Origin: Chamaecyparis obtusa
Lineage: Eukaryota; Streptophyta; Pinopsida; Cupressales; Cupressaceae
Length of the DNA stretch: 64,000 nucleotides
Assembly: GCA_027943335.1 (NCBI GenBank)
Contig: BSBK01006741.1
Coordinates: forward strand, 620,001-684,000
Direction of reading: 5' to 3'
The position numbers were made by a program, and so were the translations under genes. Within the stretch, counting starts at the first letter, position 1, and every line of letters begins with the position of its first letter. Below are positions 20,993 through 31,201 of this stretch, in pieces. The notes under the pieces were generated by a model, which was not told where the DNA came from, did not search any database, and saw nothing but the letters and a program-made list of their open reading frames with translations.

Positions 20993-23970
20993 GCCGAGGA
21001 AATGAGAAAAGACTTTAACACTGAAAGAGCATGAAAGAGACAACGAAAAGAAAGGGAAAGAATGCGACAACTTCATGAACAAAAAAGTTGGATACCATAG
21101 AAGAAGATTTCTTTTTGGATGAGGAACATGAAAAATCAATAAAAAGTAAGAGAGAATTGGAATTGGAAACAAAAAGACAATGAATGAGAAAATTGCGTGC
21201 AACAAGACAATTGAATTATGAAGATGTGGACACATCATCTATGAGTTCTCAAGTTGAAGAGACATCACCATCCAATGTTGGAGGCACCCCATTGTATCAT
21301 GTTGAAGGCACACCATTGTCTACTTTCGAAGGTGTGGGCACACCCTTGTATCATATTGAAGGCACACCATCGTCTACATCCCAAGGTGTACGCACCCCCT
21401 TGTATCATGTTGAAGGAACACCATTATCTATATCCCAAAGTGGAGATACACAATTGTATCATGTTGAAGACACACCATTATCTACATCTCAAGGTGTAGG
21501 CACAATATTGTGTCATGTTGAAGGCACTCAAGATGGTACACAATTCACACAATGTTTTAAATGCTCCTAGAATTATTTATAGAAAGCCAAAATATTTGAT
21601 TGATATTGATACTAACATTTTGCAAGCAATTCCTAAGAAGATTCCCAAGTGTACTTGTCAAAGAAATGCTAATCGTATTTGGAGATCATTTTTTGAGAAT
21701 TTAAACATGACAGGAAGATGTCAACTATTTGTTTTAATGATGAGAAATATAAAATTTAGGCCCATCATGAATATTCTTGGGCTAAGAACGATGGATGAGT
21801 CAAGTGAAAAATCTATTGTAAAGAATCTAATGATTACATATGAGAGTGTAGGTTCTACATCATGCACGAAAGATAGTAATGTCACACAATGTGTACTTAC
21901 ATCAACAATAGTAAGCACTCAAATTAAGAAATGAGTTATGGGGATTTTCCAGTAGACTACTGCGAAAATATAAAGCAATTGTTGAAGCTTTGAAATCCTT
22001 GATTGAAGATTTTTGGAAGAATAACACATGGGTATCTCCTAATCAAAGAGATGTTGTAAGAAGGATTGGTACTTGAATTCGTGTTCCATAGCCAAAACAT
22101 TTTTTGGATTCAACTCAGACACAATTCTTTGCAAAATTTATGCATATATATCCTCAAATTAAAATTAGTCAGAGATATTTTGAAATGTGTAAACCTTTTT
22201 ATGTGAAGATAAATACACATGCACAACTTGTTGTAGGGTACATATTGAATTTTCTAACAATTTTGAATTTTATAAGAATATGTGTGTAGATTTGCACTCT
22301 AACAATATTTTGCAGGATTGTAACATAAATGTCCCACCTAGATCTTCAAGGGAATTAATATCTGCCATTTTATGTGAAAGAGTGGATGGTCAAAAATTTT
22401 ACAAGCTCTCATGCTTGAATGGTACATCCATAGATTGCGGAGGTTTGCGACATTTTTCAATTTGTCAACATATGGAGAGTACGCATGCAATCTATAATGA
22501 AATAGTGGAATTTGGAAAATATAAGACCATGACATATAATCTAAAAGATGGAAAAGAGGCTAAAAGATGTGATTTAGTAATTGAAAAAAATTCAGTGTAT
22601 CAGTTTATGGATATTTTTCATCAAAAAATTATTTATGAGTATGCAAGGCATACACATAGAGCGTGATGGTTGGATATGCAATTCAAGTTGTGCAAGGACA
22701 CATTCCAACCTTATACCATTGTTTTAGTTATGCACTTTGCAGAGAACTACACACTACAACCACAGAATGAGGTGCAAGCAAAGCATTACATCTCTCAACA
22801 GGTTGCTATATTTGTTCATATAGCATTCATGCATTCACCTAAAAGTATAGAGAAGAACATGAAGATATTAAGGGAGTATCATTTTTATATCAATGATGGT
22901 CACTCACATTCTACAGAGTTTGTAAACGGTTGCTTTCAACTATTTTATGGTCATTTGGCTAATAAGGGCATAAAATATCATCGACATATCATATGGTTAG
23001 ATAATTGTGCATCACAATTCAAGAATTCTCAGATGTTTTATTGGTTGTGTAGGATGAAAAAGATTACTGGAATTCAATATATGTGGAATTTCATAGAGGC
23101 CGGTCATGGAAAGGGAGAGCATGATGGTGCAGGTGCATGTATTAAAAGAGCCTTAACACTTGAAGAATTAAAGTGCAAAGAGAAAGCAATATTGTCAAAT
23201 GTGGGATGTATTGTCTAGTGGTGTAATGCTACAATAGGGCTAGGTAATGAAGGTGAGTCTATGATTCATATATTTTTTTGGTTGATGGATGAAAGTAACA
23301 TTGCACCATATGAGGATTATTGTACACTAACAAGATCGAGTGAGCTACACTCTTTTCAAAGTTGTAATGAAGGTTAATGGAGTATTCACACATGACATAT
23401 GGCATGCTTTTGTTCATCATGTGTAGATGGAGATTGGGATGGGTGTGAGTCAAAGGAATGGGTTGACAAATGGTATACACATATTTTGAGCCCACTTACC
23501 TCCTATCATCCCTATGAATCACTACAACTGACAGAAATGGAATCATCTATTGATTTTGATCACTTATCTGATCTAGTACAACCAGGGAAATTTTTCACAT
23601 ATGAATAATCTCAAATTTAGTACTTTATCATAAATATTCAATAAACTAATATCCTCATTATGTTTATATCATTACAGGCCATGTTTTCACTTTTATCGCT
23701 CCTAAAGACAATGAAGAAGGGACATATTAGTATTTGTGTCATTGTGTTGAGGCAAAAAAGAAATTGGATCACTCAGTTATCAATGGTGAAGAATTAGAAT
23801 ACCCTATAGGAGCAGTGGTTGTAACTGGTACATGGCTTAGGTGGTATGCTATGAAGAACCCAAGGTTGTGGTTGTTCAAGGATTGGGAGACACACATAAA
23901 AATTTCATTATTCAAACCTTGTCATTGCATCAAATGTCCACTTGATCAGATATGTGGAATGACCACATAA
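20993..23970 (+). pseudogene. DDE-transposase-like gene with intron, decayed
   Basis: A broken gene of about 3 kb. The N-terminus (20993-21240) is rich in Arg, Lys and Glu, then comes an 18-residue repeat region (21283-21530). From 21515 on, fragments at 21515-21934, 22280-22666 and 22670-23218 follow each other. The last holds three blocks I associate with an RNase-H-fold transposase-like family seen in several eukaryotes: MHFAENYTLQPQNEVQAKHY, IIWLDNCASQFKN, and WNFIEAGHGKGEHDGAG. The relatives I recall have Asp where this copy has His (before FAENY), so the first presumed catalytic Asp is lost. The stretch 23610-23678 ends TTTATATCATTACAG and separates two compatible frames, so it is a probable intron. 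The superfamily name and the transposon ends are uncertain; family assignment is from memory. Confidence 0.6.
21283..21530 (+). repeat. 54-base coding tandem repeat
   Basis: Four full copies and a partial fifth of a 54-base unit start at 21283, 21337, 21391, 21445 and 21499. Each encodes an 18-residue unit of the form GTPLYHVEGTPLSTSQGV. The spacing is exactly 54 in every case and the frame stays open. Confidence 0.92.
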
Positions 23971-26232
23971 TAAAACTCTTTGAAAGGTTCATGAGTCATA
24001 CCATGAGGCAATAATTGAGACAATCAAGGGTAGGGTAGATTCAATTGGTTCATTGGACTAAATAGACCAACTCAACTTGAGGATTCTACAAGCAACTTGG
24101 AATCCAGTCAAGGAATTAGTTTCACTCAAGGATAAAATAGAGTACTCTAACTTTTTTTAATCAATCCCACAACCACTTTGAACAAGTTCACTTCCGCATT
24201 TCCTTCCCAACTTCTCTTGGAACCAACTCCATCCTAGACCACTTAGTGCACCTAATGCCTCCATCATGTCAAAACTTCAACTAGGCTTCTCACCTTGATC
24301 CTAACATCATATATCATCTTATCATGGTCTATTTACCATGTTTTAATGTCCCACTCACTCTGGTCTACTCAACTTCCACTAATCCTCTCCTATAGCCCTT
24401 CTAGGCTTGTAGCCTTCACTAGTCTTAAATCATTCCCTTACTCCCAAATCTCCCAAAAAACTCCAAAAACTAAAGGGTGATCTAGATACCCTTTTGGATC
24501 CTTTAAATCCTCCCCAAGTCTCAGGGTAAGTTCCTTTGGACCAAAGGCTAGATCTATTACCCTAGCACCCACAAACTAGGCCTAATTAGCCTCCCATAAC
24601 AAAGCAACTTGCATTTCTACTTGCCCACTATACTTCAAGGCATGAAATAGTCTTGCACAAGGTTTCAAAACACATTATTTTAAATTTTTATGGTTCCACC
24701 ATTCACCAAACTCTCTCACCAAAAAACCCTTGTTCCTAGGGTCACAAACCTAGGGTCTATTCAAGAAGACCTCCACAACCCTCTCCAAATTGATCTAATG
24801 GTTCTAACACACCATATTGGATATGAAAATTCATGTTCCTTCACCAAAAACCTCCACCCTTAAGTGCATTCACTCCCATAATAACTGGTGCCAAATCAGG
24901 GCACTAGTTCATACAGTAAACTTCAATAATCAATGATCTTTCAATGTCATTACTCCATTTACCTGCATAAGAACATTCCATTACAAATATATATTACATT
25001 ATTATACCTCTTCCACCAATTACAGTCACCGCAAGGGTTGGAGAGTCACTTCATTATGCTGGTTACATATCCAAACGCTGACTGTGCCTTCAATGTCTAG
25101 TCTATTCCTTCACCTTAGCAAATAAAATAATGATTCAAATGCATGGAAATGTAAATAATAAACAAAAAAATGTATTTAATTTAGGCCTTATAGGCTAGAT
25201 CTTTCCAATATAGGAAAATTCCATGTTTTAGCACTTCAAGCGCTTTTAAATCATTTGGTTTGCTCTATTGGCCTTAACACAAATTTAATTTACCTTATAG
25301 GTCCTTAACTAATTCAAATACCCTAGGATCAACATAATGACTCCTACTAAGTCCTAGGTACACTTTATCCTTATAAATGCCATTAAGACTTACATCCTTG
25401 ATCTCATTACAATATGATCAATATATGATCAAGACATCATTGCGTGACCATTATTGGTCTGTTACATTGTTCAATGACCCTTGAAGGTCATGTTGTCTTC
25501 AACTCCACCAAAGGATCTATCAGTGACCTTGGTGCACTCCTTGGTTCCTACCTTTGACTTTGATGCTCCTGCACCATTTAGGCTAGTAGCCTTCACTAGT
25601 CACAAATCAAAATTTTTCTCTCAAACTTCCCAAACTAGGGCCTACACAAATGGAACCTTAAAACTTCTTCCAGATCAAACTAGTTGATCAAACACATCAG
25701 TATGGATGCCAAAATCCATAATCCACCATAAAAACATCAACACTTAAGGATTTACACTCACCAAAATGACTGGTGCCAAAATAGGGCTCTCCTCACACAA
25801 CAAACTCCTTCATTTAGTGATCTCTCCAACATTATCCATCATATGCCTGCACCAAACATTATATTACAAGGATATAATACACATTCAAACCTCTCACACC
25901 AATGATCATAGGGGGTGGGAGAGTCAATCCTCATAAGGAGACCTCAATCCCAATCATTGACTGTGACCCCAAATCCAGTCACTGTCAAGAACACTAGTAA
26001 TTTCCTCTATCTTAAATATAATAAAAACACTGAAATGAATTCGTGGAAAGATATAACAACCAAGGAAAAGTCCTTATATCATAGACCAATCCAAATCACA
26101 TTTTATGCAAATATTTTAATTTATTGTTCTTCGACTGTACTCCAAGCTGAAGTGTCCCTAAAGGTCCCTTCAGCATGAAATCAATGATGTTTATGGGGTC
26201 ATATCTTGGAGCTCGTGCAAGGTAGCATCAAG
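23971..26232. other. Non-coding stretch with a long direct repeat
   Basis: No gene is supported. Two related blocks, about 24400-25080 and 25560-26010, share several phrases in the same order: TAGCCTTCACTAGTC; ACTGGTGCCAAA; a CTGCA-rich part with CATTACAA; and GGGTTGGAGAGTCA / GGGTGGGAGAGTCA. It looks like the non-coding part of an old element with an internal duplication. It is the flank into which element C inserted. Confidence 0.55.
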
Positions 26233-29052
26233 TGTTGACAATTTAGATGAGTAGGATATCAAGTTGTCATTATGACAACATATAATCACTGTGATGATCA
26301 CACTATAGTAGCAAGCAATTTTGTAAGAGTGCAAGTAAAAATTGTCTAAGTACAATAGTATTTTCCAGTCTAATCAGAGATAATTTTGGTTAGCGATGTC
26401 CACAGAAGAAGGTTTAGTGAATGTGCACTTGAACATGGATAGTTCTATGTATATTAAAGACACATGTGAAAGCGCAAGTCTATACAACATGTACGGAAGG
26501 AGATATTGCAGAATAGAAGAGACAGAGTTGAAGCCGACTTGAACATAGTAAAGAAGATAGAATAAGAATGATAGTTAAAGGATTATTTTGTTTATAAAAA
26601 TAATGACTTAACCATATAAGGGGCAACATCCTAGATGTTGAATAGGGGTAAAATTGAATCACCTCTATTTAGATGTAAAGATGGATAGATGTGTGGGGGA
26701 AATATGAGATTTACTCCTAAATCCAAATTTCCAAAGGAGAGATCCAATTTGATCAACCAAAAGGTTAATGCACAATCAAATCAATCTATGAAGAATATGA
26801 AAGAGAGAGAAAAAATTTATATTTCCCTATGGTTGAATTGAATTGTTTAGAATTTGAAATGATTGAATTGCAAGTACTAACCTCAAATTAGGGAAGATTT
26901 GGAAAATGTCAATTTTTGATGTTTGTGTGTACTTTCAAACAATTCTAAAACTTGTTCTGGACTAGAAATGCCGAGACGGAGAAAACCTAGAAATATTTTT
27001 CCAAGATGAGCTCAGGTTGACTTTGACCCTCATAAAAGGTCAAAGGTTAGATTCTTTATCTGAAAGTCGATTCTGATTTTGTTTGCAGATCCTGAAAGTT
27101 CATCGAAAAGGGTATCCGAATCTGATCTTAGATCTGAAGTTGTGCACCTACACCTGCAAGAAAAAGAGGGTTTTTGTTATTTGTTTGAGGGGTTTGCCTT
27201 GGTCAAACCCCAATTTGGAATTAACCTTAATATTGAAATTGAAATAGGAATGCTAGCAAGTAGTAGAAATGGATCTAACAATGAAGCTATGTAATTCAAT
27301 AGATATGCAATTGTATTTCGAATGTAAACAAGTATGTTGATATGAAAGATTGAACATAACATCAACAAATGTAAATCAAACCTCCATGATTGTATGCTTG
27401 GAATCCACCTTGAGGGAAGAATGAATCAATCTAGAAGATACACAAAGGATCTTGAAGGAAGATCACACCATCATGATGGCTAGATCCAGGGTTTGAATGA
27501 TGAATCTTGAATGCTTGAACCAAATATCTTCAATGGCTTGAATGATTGAATCCTTGACCTTCAATGGAGAACTTGGATGAAGAAGAGGACTTGAATGCTT
27601 GAATGGATGCTTGCTTGATCACCTTGCTTGAGAGTGCTTGAGCATGAAAACTTGATTGAGAGATGGATAAAATGAGAGAGGAAGGCCTCTTTTTATAGTG
27701 AACTAGGGCACAATCCTCTAGAGGGGCCACCTTGGAGAATTAAATACCAATTAGGTCCTAACCTTTAGAAAATATACCTAGATTAAATGCAATTAGGGGA
27801 TTTACCATTTCGAAACCCAAAATGGCCAACTCAGAGGCGGGAAAATAAATTTCCCCGAAACCCGACACCCAAAAATCAAAGAATTTGAAAATTTGAAAGA
27901 GGGGGAAAAATCAAGGTTGGGATTGAATTAGTAAAGTTTGAGCTCAATCCTAACCTAGTCAGGATCAACCTCAAATTTGACCCTAGGCCCAAATCTAGTC
28001 AGAATCAAGACAGGAGGTCCCGGGGATGCTCGAAGACCTAGAAATGATACCAGAATGGGATAGAATGCTAGGGATAGGCATAAAATCCTATGATGACTAT
28101 GATGAATGCTAGGAGGACCTATTTCTAAGTCTTACATAGAAAATAGAGCCATGAAAGAGGGAAATTAAGGAGAATCCTTAGGATCCTAACCGTAATTTCA
28201 TCTAGAATGAAGCAGAAAAGAAGTGGAAAGTGGGGAGAAAGCCAGATCTAAACAAAGATCAATTCAAGGTGTCTAATATGACCCCAAACCACTTAATCAG
28301 AGGACTAAATTATCTTAACATGGAAGTGCTTCCATTTTAAGATGATACAGATGTTAACCCTTAGGCAACATGAATTAGTTTTTATCTTTACGAAAGAGTT
28401 TATGCTTTGTAAAGTTGAATGTAAGTTATTATTCTTAATAACTTGTATATATGTAAGAAGCATGTAATGCAAAGTAAGAAAGATGTAATAAGATATTGTA
28501 ATACTATGATGCGAAGTTGTATATTGCAAAGAAAATAAAGAAACCTCTGTTTATGAAAGCGAAGAGCCTAGAAAGATAAATCAGAATAGGAAAGATATTT
28601 GACAACAATAAAAGGTTATACACTTTACCTTTGTATTCAGATATCATTTTATTTTACATGTTTAGGTAGTGAGCTCATCTTGTAAATATCCTATTTTGTA
28701 AAACCAACTCCTAGTAGGGTTGAGGCTTCTAACAAGGCCTAGAGTCCTTTAATCAGGATAGAGACACTATATGCATGTAATAGACTCTTGACAAGGTTGA
28801 CATCCTTAACCGGATACTTTTGATTAGTGGATCTATTGTGGGTATCATCCCCACTGAGGTTTTCCTTTGGCTAGGGTTTCCTCGAGAACAAATTATGGTG
28901 TTATGAGTTCATTTGTTTTATTGCTATGCTTGTTATTTAGTTTACTTTGTTTTGCAAGATTCAAGTTAATTTGTTATATCCATAATTGAGAAAAATTAGA
29001 AGTTTGTAAAATATTAATTCACCCCCCCTCTTAGTATTCCCTATTTCTAACA
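26233..29052 (+). repeat. 5' LTR of element C, split by a solo LTR
   Basis: The LTR starts TGTTGACAATTTAGATGAG and ends CTATTTCTAACA. Segment 26233-26638 plus 28355-29052 lines up end to end with the right LTR at 62565-63664 at roughly nine bases in ten. It shows the lineage's short repeats (CTTAACCGGAT, CTAACAAGG), the GTGGGTATCATCCCC box near 28829, and ATTCACCCCCCCTC near 29016. Confidence 0.88.
26639..28349 (-). mobile_element. Solo LTR inside the 5' LTR of C
   Basis: A 1,711-base insert that begins TGAATAGGGGT, ends GATGATACA and is flanked by the 5-base duplication GATGT (26634-26638 and 28350-28354). Removing it restores the sequence seen in the intact right LTR. On the minus strand it reads TGTATCATC at its start and contains a TATAAAAAG box near 27695, followed by a CTT- and CAAG-rich leader, as in a Gypsy-type LTR; minus orientation is inferred from this. 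It has no coding capacity; short open frames at 27079-27294 and 27530-27730 are not supported as genes. Confidence 0.8.
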
Positions 29053-29068
29053 ATTAGTATCAGAGCTT
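29053..29068 (+). promoter_or_regulatory. Primer-binding site of element C
   Basis: ATTAGTATCAGAGCTT directly after the LTR end matches the initiator-Met tRNA site TGGTATCAGAGC except for one base of the match. This marks the start of the internal region. Confidence 0.88.
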
Positions 29069-29099
29069 AGGTACTTGAAACAAAGTTATTCGGAGAAAG

Positions 29100-29430
29100 G
29101 CTAACAACTTGAGTAAGATCTCTATGGATATGGATTAATTGTAGAAGAATCTTGAAGAAGCTCTTGAATAGATTGATATTCTTACTAAAGAAAGAGATAC
29201 TCTGAAAGGGAAATATGATGATGTGAAAAACTTCATTGAGAAACTTAATGAAAAAGTGGAAGAACTGAAATCAAAGAAAGAACCTAAAATTCAAATCAAA
29301 GATTGTGATGAAATATCAAATATGAAGAAAGAAAATGAGATCCTTAAACATGAGTTGAAGATTTTAAATCTAAAGTTAAGTTTGAAAGATGGAATTAGCA
29401 AGAATGAATCAAATCTGATCGATAGAATTT
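29100..29430 (+). pseudogene. Coiled-coil gag start of element C
   Basis: The first internal coding stretch of C. The open part at 29223-29432 reads as a Lys/Glu/Leu-rich coiled coil (KNFIEKLNEKVEELKSKKE, then KKENEILKHELKILNLKLSL). Preceding codons to about 29130 are in the same style but contain stops. It matches the position and character of the B fragment at 11414-11960. The frame is cut at about 29432 where another element's sequence begins. I call it gag by position. Confidence 0.6.
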
Positions 29431-29436
29431 GATTTA

Positions 29437-29482
29437 CAAAATTAGCTAACCTCTAATATTTTACTGAGTGTTGTGTTTATTG
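29437..29482 (+). repeat. Orphan LTR fragment related to the LTR of D
   Basis: About 45 bases with ACCTCTAAT, TTTTACTGAG and TGTTGTGTTTAT match the reverse complement of 36258-36305, the inner end of the LTR of element D. It is in the opposite orientation to D, so it is not D's missing 3' LTR. It marks the junction between element C and the inserted Gypsy material. Confidence 0.65.
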
Positions 29483-29839
29483 GAAATGTAGAAACAAACC
29501 GGGAGATATGTACAAACTAAAGCAAGACTGAAAGCTAGGAAAGACCAAGATTGCATTGATAGATGGAGCATTTGGAACAATTGGCACCCGTTTGCCAGAT
29601 TTTCACCATCTTGGCAGAGATTCTATTTTTGCTACTAAGGCGCCTATTTCCAAGTTTTTACCAAGGCACTTTTTTTTCTTTTTTTTTTTTGTATTTTTCA
29701 TTTTTTCAATTTTTTTTTTTTTTTTTTTTTTCAATTTTTTCAATTTTTTTGTGAATCATCAAGGCACCTATTGCTAGGTTTTCACCAAGATGTTCATTTT
29801 TTCAGGACATTTTACCATAGACGAAATGCCTTAGGCATA
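29483..29839 (-). other. Gypsy 3' non-coding sequence with T-rich tracts
   Basis: No gene. On the minus strand it has phrases of the form GGTGCC-TT-G-GAAAACCT that recur at 30900-31020 and in element E at 52095-52215 and 52930, separated by long T runs (A runs on the element's strand). This is the 3' untranslated style of the D/E family. The open frames here (29556-29777) are the translation of T runs. Confidence 0.6.
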
Positions 29840-30270
29840 GAATTTCTTCAGATGGAGAACGTTGATTGGTTCTCAGAGCTGTTCTCCCTCAGTCATTGAG
29901 AGTTGATAGGCACTAGAACCAAAAGTAGCAGTGATGACAAAGGGACCCAGCCAATTGGGTTCAAACTTCCCCTTGCATTCTCGATGTGATTGATTTTTAA
30001 GATTTTCTCTCAAGACTAGATCACCAACTTGAAATTCTATGTGTCTGACTTTCTTATTGTAGCCTCTAGACATTCTCTTCTGATATACTCTGAGATGATC
30101 ATACGTTGCTTGTCTGCGCTCATCTAGTAGTTCCAGTTCTTATAACCTAGACACTCTGTAGTCATCATCGGTGACAAGTCCATGCATTCTGATTCTGAGT
30201 GATGGGATTTCAACCTCAATAGGTAGTACTGCTTCAGACCCATAAACTAAAGTGAATGGTGTAGCCCTAG
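29840..30270 (-). pseudogene. Integrase C-terminal fragment of D
   Basis: Reading right to left from about 30270: a stretch with YGSEAVLPIEVE character, then the frame at 29873-30073 with YNKKVRHIEFQVGDLVLREN and KGKFEPNWLGPFVITATF. These are the C-terminal GPY/F-type region of the integrase in non-chromodomain plant Gypsy elements (Tat/Athila side). Two stops interrupt it. The catalytic core is absent, so this is a leftover of a full pol that was deleted or recombined away. Confidence 0.85.
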
Positions 30271-30276
30271 TGGGTG

Positions 30277-30362
30277 TTCTGATACTTGTTCTAATACTGG
30301 TTCTGATAATTATTCTGATACTTGTTCTGATACTGGTTCTGATACTAGTTCTGATACTTGGT
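30277..30362. repeat. TTCTGATACT short tandem repeat
   Basis: Seven or more copies of a unit of about 12 bases (TTCTGATACTGG / TTCTGATACTTG / TTCTAATACTGG). It sits exactly at the junction of the integrase leftover and the part of D that matches E, so it may have formed or mediated the deletion. Confidence 0.85.
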
Positions 30363-31200
30363 ATACTTGATAGCTTCTTTTTTCATTGCAAACTCCCAAA
30401 CAAGATCATATAGTGCAGTCCCAATGTCTAGCAAGGTGGAGAACAAGAGGGATTGGCAAGCTGGTGGAGAAGAATGAAGGGAAGAAATCCTCAAGGGAAA
30501 ACTCCTAGAGAATACCCAAGCTAGGAAAAAATTGTCATGTAAAGTGCATTGGGATAAGTAATGAAAGGCTAGCATAGGATAAGTCACAAAAGCGTAATGC
30601 CAAAGAAGGAAAGGATGCAGTCCAAAGGAGTAGACATGTCAAGAGATTTCAAAGCATTGTGTTTTACTCTTTCTTTCTTTTTTTTTATTAGATCAAGACC
30701 AAAGGGGAAATGATAGCGAAAGACTAGAATGAATGGAGGAAAATGGATATGAAGGCTAAATAGGAAGGGAATGAAAGCAAGATCATCGTAAGATAGCTCA
30801 CAAAATAGCCAAATATTTGTGTATAGATCAACATTGTCAGGATCAAAGAGAGAAGATGAAATGGATGAAATATGTAGAAGAACTACGCATGATGCCTGAT
30901 TGCCAAGTTTTCATCATGGTACTTATCCAAGGCGCCACAAGGGAGTGGTTTTCACCATAGAATGAATTTATTTCTTTTTACTTTTGCTACCAAGGTGCCT
31001 ATTTCTAGGTTTTCACCAAGGGACATTTTCAATTTTTTTTTTTTTATTTCTCTTTTTTTTAATTTTTTTTTTGGAAGAAGGCAAGCTTTTTATATAATGC
31101 TCCTTGAAAGGATAAACCATGATATGCCAAGGATTCAAAATGATATGCTCAAAGATGCTGATAGCGAAAGGGAGATGGAAGAGAGAAATGGAAGATAAGG
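30363..31200 (-). other. Non-coding part of D downstream of its frame
   Basis: No gene. It matches the segment of E from about 51990 to 52770 in reverse orientation (for example the CTTGACATGTCTAC-type phrase, here at 30630). It has T-rich runs near 31030-31070. Confidence 0.6.
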
Positions 31201-31201
31201 T

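Noticed and set aside
29556..29777. Phe-rich open frames
   Set aside because: They are translations of long T runs in a 3' non-coding region.
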